Of a stretch of DNA of 64,000 bases, positions 55,551-64,000 are shown piece by piece. The notes under the pieces were generated by a model. The model saw nothing but the letters and a program-made list of their open reading frames with translations, had not been told where the DNA came from and searched no databases. The DNA lies in NCBI GenBank assembly GCA_963921195.1, contig OY992537.1:34643410-34707409 (forward strand). Direction: 5' to 3'. This stretch comes from Pegoplata infirma (Eukaryota; Arthropoda; Insecta; Diptera; Anthomyiidae). A program made the position numbers and the translations under genes. Each line of letters begins with the position of its first letter. The stretch's first letter is position 1.

Positions 55551-56130
55551 AGAACTTGAAATTTGGAATGTTAATTAACCTTCCGGAAAATAAATTCACT
55601 ACCCGTGTAAAAATGTATTATATCTTATTTGATCTGTTTATATCTATTCATATTTTATCATGTCTGATTAAATATAATTATATCTAAAATGACCAAAATC
55701 GAGATCTAATTAGGTCTCGGATTTGGTCAACATTGTCAAAAATTTGACATTATATTATATCTGATCAATCAGATGCAATTATAAATTTTCAGATCAAAGC
55801 AGATCTGATAAGATCAAATTGATTTTTACATGGGTAGGCATGGTTTTTGGAAATTTCGATTCTATAGGGGTAAAAAGGTGTAAAAATATGCTTTGGTCCC
55901 AAAAACATGAAAAACAAAAAAAAATAAAAAAAGTACCTTTTGGAAATTCCGATTCTAAGGGAGCCAAATGGGGTAAATAGTATACTTTGGACCCTTCAGA
56001 AAAAAGAAAAATTCAAAAAAATTTACTTTTTGGAAATCCCGATTAAATTGAAGTAAATTGGGTTAACATATTTATTTGGTACTTTTTTAAATTTTTTAAA
56101 CAAATGAAACTTTATGCCAGAAAAAAATCA
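55551..56130 (+). repeat. GTAC-repeat block 10 (+)
   Basis: 'gaacttgaaatttggaatg', 'ccttccggaaaataaattcac', MITE insertion, then 'tttttggaaatttcgattct', 'aaagtaccttttggaaat'. Orientation flips relative to block 9 near 55550. Confidence 0.75.
55602..55834. mobile_element. CCCG-family MITE (233 bp), TA duplication
   Basis: Ends CCCGTGTAAAAATGTA and complement CCCATGTAAAAATCAA, flanked by TA. Interior rich in 'agatctgat' and 'atatct' phrases. Same family as 35077-35307. Confidence 0.78.
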
Positions 56131-56329
56131 GAGTCCCACTGTTCTTTGCTAACAATCTTTGATTAGATTTATTTCAAATTGTAAATGTATGCATTGATTT
56201 CATGCACATTAGGGTAACACTAAATAAAGGTAACTCAATTTTTAAATTTTGGAATTTTTAAAAATATGAAAAAGAATTTAAGGAACGTGTTCAAAAAAAT
56301 TTCTTTAAAATAAAAATGTCTTAAAAAAA

Positions 56330-56607
56330 CAAGTATGAAAACGATAGTTGGTGAAGACCATATGATACCCTACATCAATTTTTTCAGTATAATGGATCCC
56401 AAGTCCAAATTTGAGTGGAATTGGACTACTTGTGCTGCCAACCAAATTAGCGAATATCAGGGAACATTTTTGTAAGGAGACTAAGTCAAAAAATGGTTAA
56501 ATTATATTCAGATTTGATTAGGTTTTCAAAATACACTAATAAAATTTTTATCAAATATTTTCTATTTTCATAAATGTTGTGGGAATTATGTGAATATCGA
56601 CAGGGTG
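56330..56607. mobile_element. Sister mini-me-type element ('GTTGG' head), split by the hAT insertion
   Basis: 'acaagtatgaaaacgatagt', 'gataccctacatc', 'ggaattggactacttgtg'. It continues after the hAT element at 63193 with 'ggggccaacaaaaatgcctg', joined across GTTTGTAT. Confidence 0.6.
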
Positions 56608-57111
56608 GTTTGTATTAGAGATGGTCACATAAGCAGATTAGAGCGCGATTGACGTGATTCACTCGTGAGTGTGACTGAATTCAATTTTACTCACGTGAGT
56701 GTGAGTGGAGAAAAAAATTTAGTGAGTGAGTGTGCGTGCCCGAGTAAAAAAAAATGATATAGTCATATACAATGTTGTATGCTAATACAAATTTCTATAT
56801 TTTTATATATGACACTATATGTTTCTAGATAAAGTTATGTATTGGAAATTTTTTTTCAATAATTTTTAATATTGTGCCATATAAAGTTATATATTATCAT
56901 ATGTGGTCACATACATAAATATGTATGCCGTATATAAATATACAAGATTGGCCAAATTAAATACAGCTCCACACATAAATATATAAGGTACCATGCAAAA
57001 TAATATATTATTATATAACAGAAAATGTAAGAAAAATTTTCTAAGTTAGTTTTGATATTATTATATGTAAAAAAAACTACTGAAGGGGAAAAAATAACAA
57101 AAATTATTACA

Positions 57112-57635
57112 ACAAGTGAGAGAATTAAATTCGGCTGTGCCGAATCTTTTAACAACTCCAAACGGTTAAAATTTAAAAATTAAAAAATTAACAAAATTTA
57201 TTTATTAAAATTTTTTAGCTAAAGAAATACAATTTTATCATTATTTAAATTAATATTTTATATCTACGCCACAAAAACTACCTTATTCCCTTCCCTGTAC
57301 AGGATTAAGAACTTCATCCGACAGAAAAAAATTTCATTTTCTTAGCAAAAATATAAAAACCTGTAGAAATTATCCTTTTTAGCGGATAATTTTTTTTCTT
57401 AAAGGAAGAATCTCTGAACTTAATCAGCCATAAGACATATTCGTGCCAAACTTCAGAAATCTAGCTCTTTTATTTTGGACTGTATCGTGTCCTCCACAGA
57501 AAGACGGACGGAAATCACTATGTGTTAGAATTGAATACTGATACTTTATGGAGTCTGCATCGAAATTTCAATGCGTTACACACGGAATAACAAAGTATAC
57601 CCCCATACTGTGGTTGGAGGGTACAAAAATGGAAA
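57112..57635 (-). mobile_element. mini-me-like element copy
   Basis: Head 'caagtgagagaattaaattc' + 'ggctgtgccgaatc', 'ctccacagaaagacggacgg', degenerate core, end GTTGGAGGGTACAAAAATGG. Confidence 0.7.
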
Positions 57636-57763
57636 CAAGATTAACTGTTAACAGCGATTTAATAATAATATTATTTCATTTACATATATTTTTTAATTTA
57701 AAATTCATTGGTTTCTTTGAAATACATGTACAGAATTTGATATTCGAATTTTTTAATCAATTT

Positions 57764-58240
57764 TTGTACCCTCCAATCACAGATGGGGGTACTCATTCGG
57801 CATTCCGTGTGTATCGCATCGAAATATTGGTCAAGGACACCATAGAGCAGTGGTCGGCACCCATTGCACGCTGGAGCCGAACACAATCGGTTATTCACAT
57901 GTATACAACACGAATGTCAACAAAAAATCAACAAAGAGCATAAAAATAACAAATATTTTATTCAGTAGCAAGCTTACTTTCTTCAAAGCAGGTTGATGTC
58001 GCTTTGTTGAAGAAATACACCAACACATGCATATTTTTATTAAAACACAAATACTTTCATATGCCTCTTTCTGCCGACCACTGCCATAGAGTATATACAT
58101 ACGTTATAAATGATCGATTCTAAGATGCATATCTTTTGAAGTTTGGCACGAACATTTCTTATGGCAAATCGGACCAGTGTAGAGAAGTTCCTCCTTGAAG
58201 AACTCATCCTTAAGTAAATGAAACATTTTAATGTCAGAAA
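57764..58240 (+). mobile_element. Degenerate mini-me-like copy
   Basis: 'gtaccctccaatcacagatg', 'cattccgtgtgtatcgcatc', 'gtcaaggacaccatagag', later 'gaagtttggcacgaac' and 'gagaagttcctccttgaag'. The centre has been replaced by unrelated DNA. Confidence 0.55.
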
Positions 58241-58441
58241 AAATTCAAAGACCTGCATCCCGATTCTCCAGGGGGCTCCGAGTCCAAGTTTTGGTTAAGT
58301 TTAAGTGGTGGTGGCTTTTTATTTTTCTTGTAAACCGTAAACTTCATTTTATCTAAAATAAGATCTATCACACTGTTGCGAACATGTTTTTTTATTCTGG
58401 CAAATCTAGCGTTTTTTTTGTGTATAGCAAAAAAACTGTTA

Positions 58442-58778
58442 AGCTGCCCATTCACTTGCAATAAAATTGCTCAACTAAAAAAAAAAATATTTTACAATAT
58501 TATTGTCGTTTTACCCTACACAGCAAATAAAATTGCTCAATACTTAAACCCAATATATTGTACAAGATATAAACATAAACATAACATAACAAAAGTTGTA
58601 CAATATAGACAACACACTGATAAAATATATTGCAGTATTCTTGTTTGTACAATAAATATCAAAAGTGTTTTGATATTCTCCAATATATTGCACAACCGTA
58701 AATATTACATACACACAAGCGATATTATTGTAAAATTTGAAAAGTTGAACAATAATATTGCAAGTGAATGGGCAGCTT
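58442..58778. mobile_element. TTA-flanked MITE (337 bp)
   Basis: Ends AGCTGCCCATTCACTTGCAA on both sides (inverted), flanked by TTA (58439-58441, 58779-58781). Interior has many CAATATATTG/TTGTACAA motifs. A TTA duplication suggests a PIF/Harbinger (Tourist) MITE. Confidence 0.8.
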
Positions 58779-58847
58779 TAAGTGTTGTACCATGGAGCGT
58801 TTTTTATGCGTGAAATAGCGTTTTTAAATTAAAAGGCCTGGAGGCTA

Positions 58848-58980
58848 AGTGTTTCTTCACAATACAGCACCAAGCAGCAGACAGCAAAATTTTTACATGT
58901 ATTTTGTTGTTGGTGCAACAACAAAATACATGTAAAAATTTTGCTGTCTGCTGCTTGGTGCTGTATTGTGAAGAAACACT
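58848..58980. repeat. Perfect 65-bp palindrome with 3-nt loop
   Basis: Arms 58848-58912 and 58916-58980 are exact reverse complements, loop GTG. The arm begins AGTGTTTCTTCACAATACAG and contains GCAGCAGACAGC. A diverged single copy of one arm ('gtctgctgcttgctgctgca') is at about 61140. No ORF. Confidence 0.95.
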
Positions 58981-59157
58981 AATGGGCCAAATAGACTACG
59001 CAGACTACTTGCAACAGTACAGACTAGTATGCAAACAATGCTGCTAATAGCGTACTTTCCAATCATAGAAAAGATTAGAACGTACGCAGTGTTGTATTTG
59101 ATGTATTTTCCAATATGGTGGCAAAATGCTTGTTCTTCCTCATCTCACACGTATTTA

Positions 59158-59376
59158 GGGGCATGTCACAGACTCAATTCCGTTCGGATTTAAAAAAATG
59201 GTTTGCTCGTAAAACGCAAAACGAATATTATTTTTTTCGGAATGAAATCACTTTCAAAAATCAAATGGAATTGAATTTCATAAAAGTGGTTTCATTCCGA
59301 AAAAATATTTGCTTTGCGTTTTACGAGTAAACCACTTATTCCACTTCCGAACGGAATTGAGTCTGTGACATGCCCC
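59158..59376. mobile_element. Tourist-like MITE copy 2 (219 bp)
   Basis: GGGGCATGTCACAGACTCAA termini, arms about 90 bp, flanked by TTA (59155-59157, 59377-59379). Same family as 8361-8584. Confidence 0.85.
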
Positions 59377-59379
59377 TTA

Positions 59380-60735
59380 ATATCAAATTAGATTCTTTGT
59401 TTTTAAAAAATGGTATTTGTCTTTTATTAAATTAAATTAATTGTTTATTTTGCTTTATTCAACGTTTTTTTTTAAATAATACGCACTATTAATAGTTTAA
59501 AAACTTTTTTCTTTCTTTTGTTGTTTGCTTTGTTGTTGTTCTCCTTTATGTTGCATTGTTTTTATTAAACGTCAAAAGTTACATAAAGTGCTGTCACTAA
59601 TACTTATTCAAGCGAAATACGACTCTGTTTCATTTCTATTTTTTTCTATGTTTCCAATATAGTGGTATGGTTTTTAGTACAAAATTATCATCGCTGGTCT
59701 GTGCTGCCTAGTGTATGTGTGGCTGTACGTGGGAGCTTTTGTGCATGTATTTATCAGAGCTTCGAAGAATGAAATCCTTTTCGAAGGAATTCTCAAAAAA
59801 AAACCATTCAATTTTCATAGTCAGTGAATGCATTCGATTTCATGAATCAACATTGAATGCAGTCCTTGGAATTCATTCGATTTCTTGTTCATTCGATTTA
59901 GAAAAATCGAATGCATTCGATTTTTTATCATTCCACTGCGAATGAAATTTTTCAAATAGATAGAGCAATACGAAGCCAAATTTTGGTCCTTACGAAGCAA
60001 AGTAGTTCAAAACGGATAAAAATTTTGGATACAAATCTATGTCTACCTTTTAATTTTCAAGATACAGAAATTTAAGGGCCTAATAGGGTCTTGAGAATTT
60101 CTAAAAGTAACTAAAAAACGGATACTTTTGGAAATGAGTAACTAAAAAACGGTAACTCGGAGAGCTTTCAGGTATTTGGCGGTTGTATTATGCGGGCCAA
60201 TAGCTACAAAACTGATTTTGGATTTTTTGTCGTGTCGGCAGTATTTAGCGAGATATGCGCATTTAAAAATTTTCGGGAATGCCAATTTTTTTAGATTTAA
60301 AATTAGGGCCCGTTGGGATCAACACATGTGAAGAGTGTTTGCCATACTAATAATGGGGTTTAAATAATTTTTCATACAAAATTATTTAAGCCCGGCAAAT
60401 CGTATTACCAATACAGCGAAATAGTAGATAAGAGAGTTAACATGTAAACTGCCCTTAAGCCATTCGATTTTTAAAATTGAATGAAAAGAAAATAGATTAC
60501 ATTCGCAATGAAATTCATTCAATTTTTAAAAGTCGAATGAAAAAAAATCGAATGCATTCGATTTTTGAAAGTCGAATTAAAAATAAATCGAATGCATTCG
60601 ATATTTATAAGTCGAATGAGTCTAAAGTGAATTCATTCAATTCGCTAAAATGTAATTGGGGAATGAAATCACTAAATTTTCATTCATAATGGCAAATCGA
60701 ATTCTGGAATGAAATACTTCGCCGCTCTGTTTGCA
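59380..60735. repeat. A/T-rich DNA with 'AATGCATTCGATTT' repeats
   Basis: 59755-59945 and 60470-60720 contain many copies of 'gaatgaaat', 'tcgaatgcattcgatt' and 'attcattcaattt', short overlapping palindromes. The two clusters may be ends of one element (about 59755-60725). Between them 59946-60460 has no recognisable feature. Confidence 0.5.
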
Positions 60736-60737
60736 GC

Positions 60738-61053
60738 TTATGCGGAGTTCACACTTGCTGAGTGTTCAAGGGCGACATGTTTGAAAAATTCTTTTGTTTT
60801 GTGTCCATTGCGTTTTTATTCTGTTACTTGTGGTTTGTTAAACAACTTTAGGGTCGAACCAGAATCAAATGCGTAGCGCAAGACGTAAAAAAAAAACAAA
60901 AACAAACACATCAAATTTGAAATTTTTACGTCCGTTTGATTTAGGTAACTTACATTTAAATATTAGAAACGAAAAATTATTGGGCGTTACGCCTTACGCG
61001 ACGTAATTTGATTCAGGTTGGACACTTAAGGTCGTAATTGTGAACTCCACATT
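60738..61053. mobile_element. Element with GTGGAGTTCACA-like ends, containing a MITE
   Basis: 'atgcggagttcacacttgct' near 60738 mirrors 'aattgtgaactccacatt' at 61036-61053. A nested MITE occupies 60851-61025. Confidence 0.5.
60851..61025. mobile_element. TTA-flanked MITE (175 bp)
   Basis: Ends GGGTCGAACCAGAATCAAAT and complement GTGTCCAACCTGAATCAAAT, then GCGTAGCGC/ACGTCGCGTA; flanked by TTA (60848-60850, 61026-61028). Tourist-like. Confidence 0.75.
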
Positions 61054-61774
61054 AGTGTATGCAATTTTAATGTGAAGAAACAATAATTACGGCATTTAAT
61101 TATAATTGCAATAAAATGCAATCCTTTTAATTTTTTATGTCTGCTGCTTGCTGCTGCATTGTGAATAAGCACCAACCACTATTTTCAATTTAGTGTGTTT
61201 TTGGCAAATACACAATCCTTTTTGTTTGTGTAGCGGTTTTTTGGCGATGCATTGTTGACATCATTGTCATCAATTAGCAAACAAAAACAAACCAAATTTA
61301 AAAAAAAAAAATGCATAGAAAAATGTTAATTGTTTAAATAAATACGTCCAGTGGCTGTAATCGACCACTATATTTAGGATCGTAAAAGAAAAATGGTAAT
61401 TAACATTGTTTTTGTTTTATTAACACTTTCTAAATAATATCAAAACGTTTTCTATTGTAAAAACAACATTATTGTTTGGAATTGGGCCAAAAATCAAAAA
61501 GAACCCTGCGCTCACGGTGATTTTTTACTCTTAGCTGCCCTTGTCGCTGTATGAATGCCTTATGATCATAGGCTGGTAAGTTCGTAAAGTTCAAAATACT
61601 GTATTTAGATCCAGGGGATTAGAAAATGCAATTTTTTCGGTTCGATCCCTTTTGTGGCCGTATAAAATATTAATTTAAATAACTACACATAAAATTGTAT
61701 TCCTTTAGTGCAAAAATCATGTTCGAGGAGGAACTTTTTGTGTGGGACATATTTATGCCAACCTTGTGTCTTCC

Positions 61775-61890
61775 ACAGACGGACGGAGGTACAGACAGAC
61801 ATCGCTAGAATGTCTTGGAATCGATCACTGATCACATGGAATGACAAAATGAGTATGCGTGATACTGTGGTTGGAGAGTGTTAAAATTAT
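61775..61890 (-). mobile_element. mini-me-like fragment
   Basis: 'cacagacggacggaggtaca', 'cgctagaatgtcttggaatc', then a deletion to 'cacatggaatgacaaaatga' and 'ctgtggttggagagtgtt'. The (TA)n side is missing. Confidence 0.65.
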
Positions 61891-61938
61891 TATTTATTTG
61901 TATACCCTTCACTACACCATTAACGGATATAATTCGAA

Positions 61939-62150
61939 GGGGCCTGTCATAGAGTCAATTTCGTTCGGTAGTGGTTTCAAAGTTTTCCTCTAAAAACGTC
62001 AAACAAAATAATTTTTCGTAATGAAACCACTTCCATGCTATCCACTTTGATTTGTAAAAGTGATTTCATTCCGAAAAAAATATTCGTTTTGCGTTTTAAG
62101 AGCAAACCATTTATATCACTTCCAAACGGAATTGAGTCTGTGACACCCCC
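61939..62150. mobile_element. Tourist-like MITE copy 3, diverged
   Basis: GGGGCCTGTCATAGAGTCAA left end, '...ttgagtctgtgac' right end followed by ACCCCC. Its inner arms differ more than in copies 1 and 2, and the target duplication is no longer clear. Confidence 0.75.
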
Positions 62151-62329
62151 GTAAAAGATCAATTGTAATTATAAGATTCTACTTGTAATTCGAAAAAGAT
62201 CAATTGTTATTCGTAAAAGATCAATTCTAAATATCAACTGAAATTCTATTGATATTTTTCGAATTACATTTAATTTTTTTCGAATTACAATTAATGTTTT
62301 ACGAATTTTTACAAACAATATTTTTTAAA

Positions 62330-62385
62330 TTGGATGGTGTTAACACATTCGGAAATGCCGAATTTAAATTTTTTACATGTTTTCT
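62330..62385. mobile_element. mini-me tail fragment
   Basis: 'ggatggtgttaacacattcg' + 'gaaatgccgaatttaaattt', a remnant of the TTCGGC..GCCGAA tail. Confidence 0.4.
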
Positions 62386-63333
62386 AATTTTGTAGTAACA
62401 ATGAGTGCACTACTCTTATTTAAGTAAATTAACATTTTTTATTACATAAAAGAAAAGAAACACAAGTAAATTCAATGACTGCATACAAAATATTTGTTTT
62501 ATTTTTAAAAATTTTTATTCCAATTTTTTTTAAACAAATTGATATGAAATATCAATTTATATAATGTTTAATATAATTGGATAAAATTTTACACAACTGG
62601 ATTAGACCAAAATTCGGATCTAAATAAATCTATTAATATCATATATGATATTATAAGATAATTTTAGATAATTTCTGATACAGCCAATTTTGAGATCAGA
62701 TTAGATCAATTTAGAGCTCGTACCAGATTAATTTAGATATGATTATATAAAGCACCAGATTAGTTTTTTTACTCGGGTGAGTAAGATTTTTGCGTGAGTG
62801 AGTGTGCGTGATTTATTTATTTTATCTTCATATTTCCTTTCGTACCAAAAAAACAACAAAAAAATTGTAAAATACGGCTTTACTTAAGATTTCCTCCCAA
62901 AAAAAAGCAACAAAAATTTTGAAATTTAAATTTTGCTGAAAATTTTTAAATATTTTTTAAATTTTAGTTTTTCAAATCTTTTTTTGTATAAATAAGAGTT
63001 TCGTGAGTGTGAGTGAAGCTTGCGTGAGTGCACGTGAGTGTGAGTTGTATTAAATTTACTCACGTTGATTGTGAGTGAGTGTGAGTAGAAAAAATATGCT
63101 CGTAAGTGAGTGTGCGTGATTTAAAAATTCCTGTCGTGAGCGTTAGTGAGTGTGAGTCAAAAATCACTCACGCGCCAATCTCTAGTTTGTATGGGGCCAA
63201 CAAAAATGCCTGATCCGATTCCTTCTAAATTTGGAATGATGATTTGTGCATAAAAATACGATTACCTTAAAATGACATCTAAAGTTATTGGAGTCATTTA
63301 AATGTAGATCTAGGACTAATATTTCGGGTATTT

Positions 63334-63760
63334 ACACTCAAAAACAAAATCTTGTAAAATGACAAGAAAAGTGTGTAACTTTTTTTTTGCTACCTCGTAT
63401 TTGACAAAAATTCCTTGAAATTTTACAAGCTTTTTACCAATAATTTTGTAATTTTACAATATGTTTACCAATAAAATTGTAAATTTACAATTTTTTTGAC
63501 GCGATAAAACTTACAAGAAAGTTTCGTAACTTTACTATATTTTTTGCTACCTCCTATTTTACGAGAATTTCTAGTAAAAAATACGAGCTTTTTGTATTTT
63601 TACAAGTTTTTTGCCAATAAAGTAGTAAATTTACAACTTCTTTGGGGCGATATAACTTACAAAGAATTCTCGTGAATTTACAAGATTTTTTTTTGCAAAA
63701 AAACCTTGGAAATTTGTAAAATTACAACAAAATTTTGTAAAATTTAAAAAAAAATATAAA
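63334..63760. mobile_element. TACACTC-ended 'GTAAAATTAC' element (partial)
   Basis: Starts TACACTCAAAAACAAAATCT; contains 'ttgctacctcgtatttgac', 'gtaaatttacaatttttttg' and 'acgcgataaaacttacaag', the reverse of the 35715-36804 element. The right end is not clear. Confidence 0.6.
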
Positions 63761-64000
63761 TTTTGATTAAACATCAACACAAACTCATTATACCATGAAC
63801 CACAGAGTAGTGTAGGATATAAATATTTGTCAATTACTTTTTAAAAATTTATTTTAAAAATACTGTTACACATTCTATGTGTAATATTACACATCTAGCG
63901 TGTAAAAACAAATATTTTGTGTGTAAAATTACACATATTATGTAGTTTTACTAATATTTAATTTATACTAGTGCTGAAACAAACATATTTTTTAAACTAA
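63761..64000. other. A/T-rich end of window
   Basis: Contains 'tgtgtaaaattacacat'-type short repeats; no gene. Confidence 0.4.

Larger units (their letters stand above)
56739..62777. mobile_element. CCCG-family element nested inside the hAT composite
   Basis: Ends CCCGAGTAAAAAAAAA and TTTTTTTACTCGGG, flanked by TG on both sides; removal restores a continuous 'gagtgtgcg-tgagtaag' tract. Left subterminal DNA has 'atatagtcatatac' overlaps and right has 'agatcagattagatcaat', like the other two family members. Its own length is unknown because the middle has been filled by other elements. Confidence 0.6.
56616..63184. mobile_element. hAT-bounded composite (6,569 bp) with GTGAGTG subterminal repeats
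   Basis: Left end TAGAGATGGTCAC, right end complement TAGAGATTGGCGCGTGAG. Perfect 8-bp duplication GTTTGTAT at 56608-56615 and 63185-63192. TAG-start plus an 8-bp duplication fits hAT. Both subterminal regions (56645-56740; 62770-63175) are packed with GTGAGTG/CACTCAC motifs in both orientations, as expected for transposase-binding repeats. The terminal repeats are short, and no transposase ORF is visible; most of the interior is later insertions. Confidence 0.8.

Noticed and set aside
1..64000. A previously undescribed multi-gene defence or biosynthetic system
   Set aside because: Only one host gene and transposon-derived coding fragments are visible; nothing supports a cooperating gene set.

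Overview
The window looks like nuclear DNA of a higher fly (Diptera, perhaps a calyptrate such as a blow fly or house fly relative). The evidence is very high A+T, introns of 14-19 kb, a dense load of DNA transposons, MITEs and foldback elements, non-LTR retrotransposon fragments, and many copies of a (TA)n-core-(GTCY)n element matching the dipteran mini-me repeats. The species assignment is inference. I see no bacterial operons, rRNA, complete tRNA or CRISPR array.

Only one host gene is well supported. It lies on the minus strand, is spread over 37.7 kb, and its 5' end is probably outside the window. Three exons join in frame: exon A (47878-48022), exon B (32395-33303) and terminal exon C (10350-13028). 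Together they give about 1,243 codons of an acidic, coiled-coil, probably cytoskeletal or scaffold-type protein that I do not recognise by name. Introns of 14.6 and 19.4 kb, and the 16 kb upstream of exon A, are almost entirely repeats.

Layout. 1-10 kb (3' of the gene): blocks of a ~143-bp 'GTAC repeat', a diverged 35-bp satellite, an inverted-repeat element, a Tourist-like MITE and an 11-bp satellite. 10.1-13.0 kb: exon C and 3' UTR. 13.0-32.4 kb (intron): foldbacks, mini-me copies, then a nest at 25.9-31.7 kb: a foldback containing a hAT element with a perfect 8-bp target duplication, containing a TTA-flanked element, containing a homogeneous 35-bp satellite. 32.4-33.3 kb: exon B. 33.3-47.9 kb (intron): GTAC repeats in both orientations, MITEs, a 2.7-kb CCCAGCAG-ended element with a hAT MITE inside, and an LTR-retrotransposon primer-binding site. 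47.9-48.0 kb: exon A. 48.0-64 kb: a 5'-truncated RNase H LINE, a 5'-truncated reverse-transcriptase LINE, a mariner-like MITE at the centre of a foldback, TA-flanked MITEs, and a 6.6-kb hAT-bounded composite holding several Tourist-like MITEs and a perfect 65-bp palindrome.

No gene set here works as a cooperating system. The noteworthy biology is the transposon nesting, the two arrays of a quasi-palindromic satellite, and the host exons scattered in between. 'GTAC repeat', 'CCCG family' and '35-mer' are my own labels. Boundaries of transposons were read by eye from terminal repeats and target duplications; foldback and tandem-block edges are approximate.
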